NCBI GenBank assembly: GCA_963729075.1
Contig: CAVSMU010000015.1
Coordinates: forward strand, 12,010-76,009
Direction of reading: 5' to 3'
Length of the DNA: 64,000 nt
DNA from: WHSW01 sp963729075
Lineage (GTDB): Bacteria > Actinomycetota > Thermoleophilia > Solirubrobacterales > 70-9
Of the stretch, positions 42,982 to 51,924 are shown one piece after another (position 1 is the first letter of the stretch; the number at the start of each line of letters is the position of its first letter). Below the pieces are notes generated by a model. That model was not told where the DNA came from and did no database searches. It was given only the letters and a program-made list of their open reading frames with translations. Made by a program: the position numbers and the translations under genes.

Positions 42982-43615
42982 ATGGCGCTGCAGGTCGAAA
43001 GCGATAGCATCAACCACGGGGAGCGGGTCCCCAACGGGCACGCGTTCGGCGTCCCGGACGGCGAGGGCAAGGCGGCGCCCGAGGGCGGCAACCGCAGCCC
43101 GCACCTCAGCTGGTCCGGCGCCCCCGAGGGCACCCAGTCGTTCGCGCTCATCGTCTATGACCCGGACGTCCCGGCGGACTTCTCGGACGCCAACAAGGAC
43201 GACCGGACGCTGCCGGAGGACGCTGCCGCGGGCGGACTTCGCCCACTGGCTCCTGGTCGACATCTCCCCCGACGTCAGCGAGCTCCCCGAGGGCGCCGGC
43301 TCCGACGGAATCGTCCCTGGCGGCAAGCCGACGGGCGAGACCGAGCACGGCGTCACCGGCTCGAACAGCTACACCGAGGCGATGGCCGGTGACCCCGCCA
43401 TGGGCGGCACGTATGGCGGCTACGACGGCCCCTTCCCGCCGTTCAACGACGAGCGCCTCCACCACTACCACTTCGTCGTTCACGCGCTGGACGTCCCCAG
43501 CCTCGAGCTCGAGGGCGACTTCACGATCGAGGACGTTCGCGCCGCGATGGAGGGCCACGTCCTCGACCAGGGCGAGATCGTCGGCGAGTACACGCTCTAC
43601 GCCGAGCGGCTCTGA
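42982..43615 (+). CDS. YbhB/YbcL (PEBP-like) protein, frameshifted
   Basis: The first frame gives SPHLSWSGAPEGTQSFALIVYDPDVP and ends near TLPEDAAAG; one base extra near 43224 is needed to reach FAHWLLVDISPDVSELPEGAG and YGGYDGPFPPFNDERLHHYHFVVHALD. Together they are a full phosphatidylethanolamine-binding-like protein of about 210 residues with the D-P-D and H-W ligand-binding motifs. A GGAGCG ribosome site precedes ATG 42982. Function in bacteria is poorly defined. The indel is probably technical. Confidence 0.82.
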
Positions 43616-43616
43616 T

Positions 43617-44693
43617 TCAGCGCGCGAGGTCGACGTCGGTCTGCAGCGACTCGGCGAACCCGGCGATCAGCTCGACGACGGCCTCGAGGTCGCCGAGGTC
43701 GACCATCTCGACCGGTGAGTGCATGTAGCGCAGCGGGATGCCGACGACGCCGGCCGGCACGCCGCCCTTGGAGATCTGGATCGCGTCGGCGTCGGTGCCG
43801 GTGCGACGGCCCGAGGCCTCGACCGTGTAGTCGATCTCGAGGCGCTCGGCCGTCTCGCACAGCAGCTCGAAGACCTTCGGGGAGAGCGTCGAGCCGCGGC
43901 CGATCGACGGGCCCGACCCGAGCGGATGACTGCCGAGCTGCTGCTCCTTCATGCCGGGAGCGTCAGTGGCGTGGGTCACGTCGACGGCGATCGCCAGGTC
44001 CGGCGCGACGGCGAAGGTGCTCGTCGCGCCACCGTTGAGCCCGATCTCCTCCTGGACCGATGCGATCGCCACCATCCGGCCGCCGAGCTTGCCGCGGTCG
44101 TGGCACCGCCGGAGGGACTCGAGCGCGACGTAGGCGCCGAGCCGGTTGTCCATCGACCGCGAGACGAGCCGGCCGCCATCGACGGCCACCGGGTCGGCGG
44201 CGATCACGACCGGATCGCCGATGCGGATCAGCTCCTGGGCGCGGTCGCGATCGGCGGCGCCGACATCGATGTGCAGGCCGTCGAGCTCCACCGCGGCCTT
44301 TTGCTGCTCCTTCTTGAGCACGTGGATCGCCTGGCGCCCGATGACGCCGGGGACCGTGCCGTCCCGCGTCTCCACCCGGACCCGCTGACCGACGAGGATT
44401 TGCGGGTCCCAGCCCCCGATCGGAGCGAAGTAGAGGAAGCCCTTCTCGTCGATGTGGGTGACGAGAAGCCCGATCTCGTCGATGTGGCCGACGACCGCGA
44501 GGAGCGGCTCGGCGCCCTCCTCGCCGATCTCGGCGATCGAGGACCCGATGCCGTCGGTGCGCAGCCGCGCGAACGACGCCGCCTCTCGCCACAGCGCAGC
44601 GGCCGGGCCCTCGTAGCCCGATGGCGAGGGTGCCGAGAGCAGCCGCTCGAGCAGCTCGGGGGTCGCGCGGTCGCCGTTCGCGGTCTCGCTCAC
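43617..44693 (-). CDS. M42 family aminopeptidase (deblocking/glutamyl type)
   Basis: From GTG 44691-44693 the product has 358 residues. AVVGHIDEIGLLVTHID holds the first metal His/Asp, SRSMDNRLGAYVALESL the bridging Asp, IASVQEEIGLNGGATSTF the Glu pair, and VDVTHATDAPG and MHSPVEMVDLGDLEAVVELI complete the site. FYFAPIGGWDPQILVGQRV matches the M42 hallmark. These large self-compartmentalised aminopeptidases trim peptides in the cytosol. It converges on the YbhB gene, one base from its stop. Confidence 0.93.
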   Translation of the reverse strand: MSETANGDRATPELLERLLSAPSPSGYEGPAAALWREAASFARLRTDGIGSSIAEIGEEGAEPLLAVVGHIDEIGLLVTHIDEKGFLYFAPIGGWDPQILVGQRVRVETRDGTVPGVIGRQAIHVLKKEQQKAAVELDGLHIDVGAADRDRAQELIRIGDPVVIAADPVAVDGGRLVSRSMDNRLGAYVALESLRRCHDRGKLGGRMVAIASVQEEIGLNGGATSTFAVAPDLAIAVDVTHATDAPGMKEQQLGSHPLGSGPSIGRGSTLSPKVFELLCETAERLEIDYTVEASGRRTGTDADAIQISKGGVPAGVVGIPLRYMHSPVEMVDLGDLEAVVELIAGFAESLQTDVDLAR

Positions 44694-44788
44694 GCGCGTA
44701 ACCCTATTCACGCGCACGACGCGGGGATGACCGGGCCCGGGAGACGATGGACCGGGGACGCGGCTTCGGCCGCTACCCTCACCCGCGC

Positions 44789-45349
44789 GTGATCTCAACC
44801 AACCAGTTCAAGAACGGCACCCACATCGAGGTCGACGGGACGACCTACCGGATCATGGAGTTTCAGCACGTCAAGCCCGGCAAGGGTGGGGCGTTCGTCC
44901 GCACGCGGTTGCGCAAGCTCGATGATGGCTCGGTGATCGACAAGACCTTCCGCGCCGGTGAGAAGTTCCGCCCGGTGCGCACGGAGACCCGCAAGATGCA
45001 GTACCTCTACGACGCCGCCGACGCGGCGGTGTTCATGGACACCCGCTCCTACGAGCAGACCGAGATCCCGCGGGACACGATCGCCGACGAGATGCGCTGG
45101 GTGCTGCCGAACGACCACGTCGACCTGCTGCTGGTCGACGAGCGGCCGGCCGGCGTCCAGGTCGCCAGCGCCGTCGACATGACGGTCACCCAGACCGACC
45201 CGGGCCTCAAGGGCGACACCGCCTCCGGCGGCGGCACGAAACCCGCGACGCTCGAGTCCGGCGTCACCGTGCAGGTGCCCCTGTTCGTCAACGAAGGCGA
45301 CCGCGTCCGGGTCGACACCCGCAGCGGCGAGTACGTAGCGCGCGCGTAA
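44789..45349 (+). CDS. efp: Translation elongation factor P
   Basis: The product has 186 residues from GTG 44789, three KOW/OB-like domains as usual. EFQHVKPGKGGAFVRTRLR contains the loop tip Lys (PGKGGAF) that in some lineages is modified, and LESGVTVQVPLFVNEGDRVRVDTRSGEYV is the C-terminal OB domain. EF-P rescues ribosomes stalled at polyproline. It is probably relevant here because the neighbourhood encodes proline-rich proteins such as the TPPGQTG-repeat sigma factor. Confidence 0.97.
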   Translation: MISTNQFKNGTHIEVDGTTYRIMEFQHVKPGKGGAFVRTRLRKLDDGSVIDKTFRAGEKFRPVRTETRKMQYLYDAADAAVFMDTRSYEQTEIPRDTIADEMRWVLPNDHVDLLLVDERPAGVQVASAVDMTVTQTDPGLKGDTASGGGTKPATLESGVTVQVPLFVNEGDRVRVDTRSGEYVARA

Positions 45350-45443
45350 CCCGCCCACCTTCCGGCACACGCGCGCGTTGTCTCGCGCGCCCGACGCCGC
45401 CACCCTGGGCTGCCCGATGGCCGAGCGTCGACTCGATAGCGAT

Positions 45444-46460
45444 ATGCGCAAGCGAGTCGACACTCGCTGCGATCAGGAGGTCGCGCGGCGAGCGGGGGAG
45501 AGCTGGGGGGTTCTCAGCACCGCCGATCTGCGCGCCTGCGGCCTGAGCCCCTGGGCGATCACTCGACGGCATCAACGCGGGCACCTGCACCGGCTCCATA
45601 CCGGAGTGTGGGCGGTTGGACACCCGAACCCCCACGTGAGGGCCGGATGCTGGCGGCGGTCAAGGCCTGCGGACCGGGCGCGGTGCTCAGCCACAGGTCG
45701 GCGGGTGAGCTGTGGGAGTTCCTCGACGCCGAGGACCGCAGGCCGGAGGTCACGGTGCTTGGGCCGGGGACGCGGCTAGCGCCGGGCATCGTTGTCCACC
45801 GAACGTCCCAGCTCGCCGCGCGGGATCGCACCCGCCACGAGGGCATCCCCGTGACGACCCCGGCGCGCACCCTCATCGATCTCGCGGCCGCACTCACGGA
45901 AGCCGAGCTGCGCCACGCCGTGCGCCGAGCGCAGGGTCTGCGGCGCGTCAATACCCGGCAGTTGCTGGAGGTGATCGGCCGGCTGGGCCCGCGCCGAGGA
46001 AGCCGCAGGCTGAGCGAGGCGATCGCCACGGGGCCGGCGCCCACGCGCAGCGCACTCGAGGACGCCGTACTTGACCTGTTGCTGCGCGCCGGCTTCGAGC
46101 ATCCGGACGTGAACCGTCCCCTCGTCATCGAGGGAAGGCGCGTGATCCCGGACTTTCGCTGGCCCGAGCAGCGCCTGGTCTTGGAGGCGGACGGCGCGGC
46201 ATGGCACGACAACGCAATCGCCCGCGCCGACGATCTCGAGCGACAGGCGCTCCTCGAGGCCAGCCGGCGAGCGCGTCATCCGCGTGACCTGGCACCAGGC
46301 GGTCACACGGTCGGCAGAGACCGTCGATCGGATCCGGGCTGCGGGTGCGCCCTGCCTCCCCTGCTCGGCCGGGCCCGGGCCGTACTCCGTAGGCTGCGAG
46401 GAATGCGCCGTTCCGACCAGCGCCGCGATGCCGTCTTCGCGCTCTACCAGCGCGAGGTGA
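45444..46460 (+). pseudogene. AbiEi/DUF559-like protein, broken by two frameshifts
   Basis: Frame one reads SWGVLSTADLRACGLSPWAITRRHQRGHLHRLHTGVWAVGHPNP, the AbiEi-type winged-helix opening; a shift near 45635 continues with AAVKACGPGAVLSHRSAGELW and ARTLIDLAAALTEAELRHAVRRA; then the DUF559/Vsr-like nuclease part PDFRWPEQRLVLEADGAAWH; and a second shift near 46265 gives ERVIRVTWHQAV. The C-terminus overlaps nusB. It belongs to a widespread family of unknown role in this lineage, related to toxin-antitoxin regulators and restriction-like nucleases. Start choice is approximate. Confidence 0.7.
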
Positions 46461-46786
46461 CCGGGCGGCCGCTCGCCGAGTTGCTCGACGGGGCGAAGCC
46501 GTTCACCCGCGAGCTCGCCGAGGGCGCCGATGCACACATCGCTGCGCTCGACGAGGAGATCGCGCGCCTCGCGCGCGGCTGGGAGCTCGATCGGATCGCC
46601 TCGCTGGAGCGCAACATCATGCGGGTCGCCCTCTACGAGATGCGGCATCGCGACGAGATCCCCGTCGAGGTCGCGATCGACGAGGCGGTGAACCTGGCGA
46701 AGGAGTACTGCGGTGCCGACGCGCCGGGGTTCGTCAACGGGATCCTCGGCTCGGCCGCGCGCGAGCTCGAGGAGGCGCGCCAGTGA
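46403..46786 (+). CDS. nusB: Transcription antitermination factor NusB
   Basis: The product has 127 residues from ATG 46403. RRSDQRRDAVFALYQREVTG at the N-terminus, then FTRELAEGADAHIAALDEEI, ERNIMRVALYEM and PVEVAIDEAVNLAKEYCGADAPGFVNGILG are the all-helical NusB motifs. NusB acts with NusE/S10 on boxA RNA in rRNA antitermination. It overlaps the broken DUF559-like gene upstream and the small gene downstream by four bases. Confidence 0.95.
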   Translation: MRRSDQRRDAVFALYQREVTGRPLAELLDGAKPFTRELAEGADAHIAALDEEIARLARGWELDRIASLERNIMRVALYEMRHRDEIPVEVAIDEAVNLAKEYCGADAPGFVNGILGSAARELEEARQ

Positions 46787-46998
46787 GCGGCGATGCCGGC
46801 GGCGATGCCGCCGCCGATCCGGCGGCCGAGGTGCGCGAGCTGGCGGAGCGGTTGCGCGGCGTCGCCGAGCGGTTGCGCGATCCCGAGGTCGGCGACGAGC
46901 AGGCGGCCGAGCTGGCGCGCGAGGCGGCCGAGCTGGTCAGCCGGGCCGGCAACGAGATCGACCGGGCGTTTCGCGAGGCCGACTCCGACGGGGACTGA
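46783..46998 (+). CDS. Small acidic coiled-coil protein, possible XseB
   Basis: The product has 71 residues from GTG, coupled to nusB. It is almost wholly helical (VRELAERLRGVAERLRDPE, AAELAREAAELVSRAGNEIDRAFREAD). Size and position just before a polyprenyl synthase match exonuclease VII small subunit, but the usual XseB core (LEEIVxxLExGxxxLEESLxLYEEG) is not clearly present. XseA is not in the window. The XseB label is a guess. Confidence 0.5.
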   Translation: MSGDAGGDAAADPAAEVRELAERLRGVAERLRDPEVGDEQAAELAREAAELVSRAGNEIDRAFREADSDGD

Positions 46999-47005
46999 AC
47001 CCGAG

Positions 47006-47878
47006 GTGAGCGCGTACCCCGACGACCTGCGCGAGCTGGTCGAGGACTACCTGGGCGAGCTGCGGTTCTCCGATCGCGCCGCGACCGCGGGCCTCGGCGA
47101 GGCGATGCGCTACTCGCTGCTCGCCGGCGGCAAGCGGATCCGGCCCGTGCTGTGCCTCGCCACCTCGCGCTCGGCGGGCGTGGATCCGACCGAGGTGCTG
47201 CCCGCCGCGGCCGCGATCGAGCTCATCCACACCTACTCGCTGATCCACGACGACCTGCCGGCGATGGACGACGACGAGCTGCGGCGGGGCCGACCGACGT
47301 CCCACGTCGTCTACGGGGAGGACGTCGCGATCCTGGCCGGCGACGGCCTCTTCGCCGAGGCGATCGGCCATTTCTGCGAGCGCCAGCGGGGCGACCCCGC
47401 GCGCGTGCTCGCGGCGCTCGGCGAGCTCGTCGCGGCGACCGGCGTCGCCGGCATGGTCGGAGGCCAGTACCGCGACGTGACCGCCGGCGAGGAGCTGGAC
47501 GCCGACGGGCTGCGCGAGCTCCACGAGCTGAAGACGGGCCGCCTGGTCGGGGCCAGCGTCCTGGTCCCGCTCGCCCTCGCCGGCGTCGACGAGGCGCGCA
47601 TGGGTCCGTACCGCCGTTTCGCGGAGGAGCTCGGGGTCCTGTTCCAGATCGTCGACGACATTCTCGACGTGACCGGATCTGACGAGGAGCTCGGCAAGCC
47701 GCAGGGCTCGGACGAGCGCCATGGCAAGCTCACTTACGTCAGCCTCTTCGGCCTCGACCGCGCGCGCGAGCTGGCGGCCGAGTCACACGCCAACGCGCGC
47801 AAAGCGCTCGCCGACGTCGATGCCGAGACGGCCGACCTCGAGCTGATCACAGACTTCATCCACACGCGCCAGCGCTAG
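47006..47878 (+). CDS. Polyprenyl (farnesyl/geranylgeranyl-type) diphosphate synthase
   Basis: From GTG 47006 the product has 290 residues. SLLAGGKRIRPVLCLA precedes LIHTYSLIHDDLPAMDDDELRRGRP, which holds the first Asp-rich motif (DDLPAMD), and LFQIVDDILDVTGS holds the second (DDILD). It condenses IPP with allylic diphosphates in the cytosol. It lies eight bases after the small coiled-coil gene and near dxs, a usual ispA-dxs pairing. Confidence 0.93.
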   Translation: MSAYPDDLRELVEDYLGELRFSDRAATAGLGEAMRYSLLAGGKRIRPVLCLATSRSAGVDPTEVLPAAAAIELIHTYSLIHDDLPAMDDDELRRGRPTSHVVYGEDVAILAGDGLFAEAIGHFCERQRGDPARVLAALGELVAATGVAGMVGGQYRDVTAGEELDADGLRELHELKTGRLVGASVLVPLALAGVDEARMGPYRRFAEELGVLFQIVDDILDVTGSDEELGKPQGSDERHGKLTYVSLFGLDRARELAAESHANARKALADVDAETADLELITDFIHTRQR

Positions 47879-47893
47879 GGCGCGGCGCCCGCG

Positions 47894-48577
47894 TCAGACA
47901 TCGAAGCGCGCCTGCTCGATCCGCCGCGCGGCCGTCTCTCCGAACTCGCCGAGGACGTCGCGGACCGCGCTGGCGCTCGCCTGGAAGTCGTACTCGACGC
48001 GCCGCAGCTCGATCCGACCGTCGGGATGGGCGAGCGCGAAAGCCGCCCGGTGATCTCCGTCCAGCGGGATCCCGACGCTCCCCGGGTTCACGAGCTCGGT
48101 TCCGACCCCGCCCACCCGAGTGAACTGCAAATGGGTGTGGCCGAACACGACCCTCGCCTCCTCTGCGCCGGCGAGCAACTCCTCGTCCTCGGGGCCTGCC
48201 TCTGGCGGGAAGCTGCGCAGATCCGAGAGCGGAGATGCGTGGCAGTAGCGCACACCGCCCTCCACGAGCGCGGCCGGCAGCGCGCCGAGCCCGGCGATCG
48301 TCTCGGCGTCGAGCAGCTCGCGGCAGCGCCCGATCGCCCCACGGACCTCGTCGGGAAGGTCATCCTCGCCGGGGTCGTCGACCCAGCGATCGACGTTGCC
48401 GCGGATCCAGGTCGCGTCGAGCTCGCGCAGGCGTGCGACCGTCTCCGCGGGCCAGGCGCCGAAGAGCGCGTAGTCGCCGCCAAGCAAATAGCGATCGGCG
48501 CCGGCGAGCTGCGTCTCCTCGAGCACCGCGTCGAGCGCCGGAAGATTGCCGTGGATGTCGTAGAGCACGCCGAGCAC
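47894..48577 (-). CDS. Metallophosphoesterase (YfcE-like)
   Basis: The product has 227 residues from GTG. VLYDIHGNLPALDAVL (D-x-H), YLLGGDYALFG (GGD), WIRGNVD (GNxD), and VVFGHTHLQF (GHTH) are the calcineurin-like metal motifs; LVNPGSVGIP follows. The family includes cyclic nucleotide and diadenosine phosphoesterases. It is divergent from dxs and points back toward the isoprenoid synthase gene. Confidence 0.9.
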   Translation of the reverse strand: MLGVLYDIHGNLPALDAVLEETQLAGADRYLLGGDYALFGAWPAETVARLRELDATWIRGNVDRWVDDPGEDDLPDEVRGAIGRCRELLDAETIAGLGALPAALVEGGVRYCHASPLSDLRSFPPEAGPEDEELLAGAEEARVVFGHTHLQFTRVGGVGTELVNPGSVGIPLDGDHRAAFALAHPDGRIELRRVEYDFQASASAVRDVLGEFGETAARRIEQARFDV

Positions 48578-48631
48578 GATGCGGCAAGGTTAGATGCGAG
48601 CCGGGTGGGTGCCACAATCCCTGGTCGCCCA

Positions 48632-50662
48632 ATGCCCGACCAGCCCCAGCCAAACGACGACGCGGAGCGCAAGCCGCTCCTCGATTCGATCTCGAGCCCG
48701 GCCGACCTCAGCGACCGCTCCGACGAGGAGCTCGACCAGATCGCGCAGGAGATCCGCGAGCAGATCATCGACACGATCGGCGAGATCGGCGGCCACTTCG
48801 GCGCCAACCTCGGCACCTGCGAGCTGACCACGGTCCTGCACAGCCTGCTCGATTCGCCCCGGGACAAGATCCTTTGGGACGTCGGCCATCAGGCCTACCC
48901 GCACAAGGTGCTCACCGGCCGCGGCGAACGGCTGGAGACGATCCGCCAGTACGGGGGCCTGGCCCCGTTCTGCTCGGTGTTCGAGTCCGAGCACGACATC
49001 ATGGGCGCGGGCCACGCTTCCACCTCGATCGGCTACGCCGTCGGCCTCAAGGAGGCGATGCGCCACGGGATCGGGGAGGACGGCAGGGTGGTCGCCGTGA
49101 TCGGCGACGGCGCGCTCACCGGCGGGGTCGCGTTCGAGGCTCTGCACAACGCGGGCGGGCTGCAGACTCCGATCGTGATCGTCCTCAACGACAACGGGAT
49201 GTCGATCTCGCCCAACGTCGGCGCGATCGCGCGCTCGTTCCAGCGGCTGCGCCTGCGCCCGCGGCTCTACCACGCGCGCGAGGACGTCGAGGAGCGGCTG
49301 ACGAAGCTACCGCTCGGTCTCGGGCGCCAGCTCGAGCGCCTCGGCCCCGAGATCAAGGCGGCGATCAAGGCCTATGCCGCGCCGGGGCTCTTCTTCGAGG
49401 AGCTCGATCTCGCCTACATGGGCCCCTTCGACGGCCACAGCGTCGCCGAGCTGCGCCCGGCGCTCGAGGCGGCGCTGGAGGCCGACCGGCCGGTGATCGT
49501 CCACATCCACACCGTCAAGGGCAAGGGGTTCGAGCCCGCGGAGGGAGGCGGGCTCGAGGGGATGGAGAAGTGGCACGCCGCGAAGCCGGGCTCGATCGTC
49601 GAGGGCAAGCCGGCGCCGAAGAAGCCGGCGGCCAAGCCGCCGCTCACCCGCGGCGAGATGGCCGAGGGCAAGCGCCCCGAGGAGGCCGAGAAGCCCCCGC
49701 CGGCGTACACCTCCGTGTTCGGCGACGCGCTCGTGATCGAGGCCAAGCGCGATCCACGCGTGCTCGGGATCACCGCGGCGATGGCCGGCGGTACCGGCCT
49801 CACCGCACTGGCCGCCGAATGCCCCGACCAGTACTACGACGTCGGCATTGCGGAGCAGAGCGCCGTGCTCTTCGCCGCCGGACTCGCGACCCAGGGCGCA
49901 AAGCCCGTGTGCGCGATCTACTCCACGTTCCTCCAGCGCGCCTACGACCAGCTCGTCCACGACGTCTGCCTCCAGAAGCTCAACGTGGTCTTCGCGATGG
50001 ACCGCGCCGGCCTCGTGGGCGACGACGGGCCGACCCACCACGGCGCGTTCGACGTCTCCTACCTTCGCGCGCTACCGAACGTGGTCGTGATGGCGCCGCG
50101 CGACGAAGCGATGCTGATCCACATGCTGCGCACCGCGCTGGCCCACGACGAAGGGCCGGTCGCCTTCCGCTACCCGCGCGGGACGGCCGAGGGCGTGCCG
50201 TTGCCCGACCGCGCCCGCGAGATCCCGATCGGGACCGGCGAGGTGCTGCGGGAGGGGGAGAGGGTGGCCCTGCTCGGCTACGGCTACGGGGTGCGCGTCG
50301 CGCTCGACGCGGCGGCGATCCTCGCCGAGCACGATCTCTCGGTTACGGTCGCCGACGGCCGCTTCGCGAAGCCGCTCGACGAGCGGCTGATCGAGCGCCT
50401 GGGCGCCGATCACGAGCTCGTGGTGACGATCGAGGAGAACGTGCTCGCCGGCGGCTTCGGATCCGGGGTGCTCGAGCACCTCGAGGACGCCTTCTCCGAA
50501 TCGGGTCACGATCGCGCCAGGGTCCTGCGCGTCGGTCTGCCCGATCGCTACGTCACCCACGGCAAGCCGGCGCTCCTGCGGGAGGAGGTCGGACTCACGG
50601 GCCCGGCGGTGGCCGAGCGGGTGACTGCCGCGCTCGCCGCCCGCGACGCTGTCGCGGGGTAG
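48632..50662 (+). CDS. dxs: 1-deoxy-D-xylulose-5-phosphate synthase
   Basis: From ATG 48632 the product has 676 residues, including a slightly long linker. WDVGHQAYPHKVLTGR, GHASTSIGYAVGL, VIGDGALTGGVAFEALHNAGG (thiamine diphosphate GDG motif) and LNDNGMSISPNVGA form the N-terminal part; DVGIAEQSAVLFAAGLA and DRAGLVGDDGPTHHGAFDV the pyrimidine part; and the transketolase C domain ends the chain. A Lys/Pro/Ala-rich insertion (PKKPAAKPPLTRGEM) lies between domains one and two. It makes DXP, entry to the MEP isoprenoid pathway. Confidence 0.97.
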   Translation: MPDQPQPNDDAERKPLLDSISSPADLSDRSDEELDQIAQEIREQIIDTIGEIGGHFGANLGTCELTTVLHSLLDSPRDKILWDVGHQAYPHKVLTGRGERLETIRQYGGLAPFCSVFESEHDIMGAGHASTSIGYAVGLKEAMRHGIGEDGRVVAVIGDGALTGGVAFEALHNAGGLQTPIVIVLNDNGMSISPNVGAIARSFQRLRLRPRLYHAREDVEERLTKLPLGLGRQLERLGPEIKAAIKAYAAPGLFFEELDLAYMGPFDGHSVAELRPALEAALEADRPVIVHIHTVKGKGFEPAEGGGLEGMEKWHAAKPGSIVEGKPAPKKPAAKPPLTRGEMAEGKRPEEAEKPPPAYTSVFGDALVIEAKRDPRVLGITAAMAGGTGLTALAAECPDQYYDVGIAEQSAVLFAAGLATQGAKPVCAIYSTFLQRAYDQLVHDVCLQKLNVVFAMDRAGLVGDDGPTHHGAFDVSYLRALPNVVVMAPRDEAMLIHMLRTALAHDEGPVAFRYPRGTAEGVPLPDRAREIPIGTGEVLREGERVALLGYGYGVRVALDAAAILAEHDLSVTVADGRFAKPLDERLIERLGADHELVVTIEENVLAGGFGSGVLEHLEDAFSESGHDRARVLRVGLPDRYVTHGKPALLREEVGLTGPAVAERVTAALAARDAVAG

Positions 50663-50683
50663 GGCTGAAGCGTTCCGCGGCTC

Positions 50684-50699
50684 TGTGATCGCGGTCACA
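50684..50699. promoter_or_regulatory. CRP/GlxR-type operator
   Basis: TGTGA (50684-50688), N6 TCGCGG, TCACA (50695-50699) is a perfect match to the TGTGA-N6-TCACA consensus of CRP-family regulators. It lies 22 bp after the dxs stop and 38 bp before the small ORF at 50737. No regulator gene for it is in the window. Confidence 0.6.
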
Positions 50700-50736
50700 C
50701 TCAGATCGCACATACGTTCGTAGCCTGGATGGCGTC

Positions 50737-50841
50737 ATGAGAGGTATCCCGCTCTCCGCAACAGTCTTTCTGGTCGGCGTGGGCGCCGCCCAGGTCGCGC
50801 TGACCGCCTCAACGCGGTTCAGCTCGCCCCGCAGCGCCTGA
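50737..50841 (+). CDS. 34-residue hydrophobic peptide, possible small membrane protein
   Basis: ATG at 50737 opens a frame encoding MRGIPLSATVFLVGVGAAQ followed by VALTASTRFSSPRSA and TGA. It has one membrane-compatible helix after a basic start. The ribosome site is weak. Support comes from its placement between a consensus CRP-like site with TACGTT as possible -10 and a strong terminator at 50903-50932, making a compact transcription unit. Coding is unproven. The rest of the 325-bp gap between dxs and 50988 holds no other supported gene. Confidence 0.4.
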   Translation: MRGIPLSATVFLVGVGAAQVALTASTRFSSPRSA

Positions 50842-50902
50842 GCAGAGCCGACCTACCTCACACAGACAAAAACACACATATCTCTCCTCCCTGTACCCCG
50901 AG

Positions 50903-50932
50903 ACGCCCCGCGAAGTGCGGGGCGTTTCGTTT
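50903..50932 (+). terminator. Intrinsic terminator
   Basis: ACGCCCCGC (50903-50911) and GCGGGGCGT (50917-50925) form a perfect 9-bp stem with loop GAAGT, followed by TTCGTTT. It is the strongest Rho-independent terminator in the window and would end dxs and small-ORF transcription. Confidence 0.85.
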
Positions 50933-50987
50933 GGTGGCTCGATGCTTCTCTCGACCCTCCGCTCCGCCGCGCGATACTGAGCGCGCG

Positions 50988-51401
50988 ATGTCGCAGGAGA
51001 ACGTGGAGATTGCCCGCCGGATCTTCGAGGCGTTCAACCGGACGTTCACGAACGGAACAGACGACCTCTATGCGCTGCTCGACCCGGATGTCGAGTGGAT
51101 TCCGGTGGTGGCCATCCTCGAGGGAAGCAGCTACCACGGCCACGAGGGGGTGCGGCAGTGGATCGAGGACATGAAGCGGGATTGGGAGGCCTTCGAGGCG
51201 AGGCCGGAGGATTTCCGGGACCTGGGCGACGACCGGGTGCTGGCCCTGGGCTCGTGGCGTGCTCGGGGCCGGGCAGGCGGCGAGCTGCTCGATATCCCGC
51301 AAGCGGCGTGGCTCGGGCAGTACCGGAACGGAAACCTCGTCCGCATGCAGACCTTCACCGAGCGAAAGGCGGCCCTCGAAGCCGCAGGGCTGTCGGAGTA
51401 G
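50988..51401 (+). CDS. SnoaL-like (NTF2-fold) protein of the MSxENVE family
   Basis: The product has 137 residues from ATG 50988. It starts MSQENVEIARRIFEAFNR and ends MQTFTERKAALEAAGLSE, with central LLDPDVEWIPVVAILEGSSYHGHEGVRQW. The fold is a cone-shaped beta-sheet pocket. Similar openings and ends recur in neighbours, indicating family expansion. Substrate unknown. It lies 2 bp before a degenerate copy. Confidence 0.82.
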   Translation: MSQENVEIARRIFEAFNRTFTNGTDDLYALLDPDVEWIPVVAILEGSSYHGHEGVRQWIEDMKRDWEAFEARPEDFRDLGDDRVLALGSWRARGRAGGELLDIPQAAWLGQYRNGNLVRMQTFTERKAALEAAGLSE

Positions 51402-51403
51402 CG

Positions 51404-51729
51404 ATGTCGCAGGAGAACGTCGAAGTGGTCGGGCGATCCACCGAGCTGTGGTTACGCGGCGGGTACGACGCCTGGATCGAGGACGATCGACTCGGCCACC
51501 TACCTGAGCGGGTGGACCGACTACTCCGCGGAGATCAAGGAACTGGTCGACGCCGGCTCCGACCAGGTCATCATGGTGCTCCACGAAACGGCCAAGATGG
51601 GCGGGACCGGCGTGGTTATCGACCGCGACCTCGTCCAGCTCTGGACGGTCCGTGACGGGCGGGGAGCCTTCCTGAAGGGTGTTCCAGACGAAAGCGGAGG
51701 CCCTCGAAGCCGCCGGGCTGTCGGAGTAG
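51404..51729 (+). pseudogene. Degenerate SnoaL-like copy
   Basis: It starts MSQENVEVVGRSTELWLRGGYDAWIE, nearly the same opening as the upstream gene. A shift near 51480 reaches SATYLSGWTDYSAEIKELVDAG and VIDRDLVQLWTVRDGR in another frame, and a last shift gives QTKAEALEAAGLSE at the end (TAG 51727-51729). The total is about 25 residues shorter than relatives, so an internal deletion as well as indels is likely. The 195 bp after it hold no gene. Confidence 0.7.
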
Positions 51730-51924
51730 GCGCTGCCCGCTTGCGTCGGCGAAGCCCCGAGACGTGTGCATGTGTCCCATTCGCGCTCCCAGGGCTCAGT
51801 TCTCGCGGCAATCCAGCCCTCTCCGCGTCCTCGTCAGGTAGCCTGCGCGCGCGGGGCCCGACCGGGGACCGGGAGGCGAACTCGCCGAGTCTGTTCAACG
51901 ACAGCCTCGGCAAGGAGGAAACGG

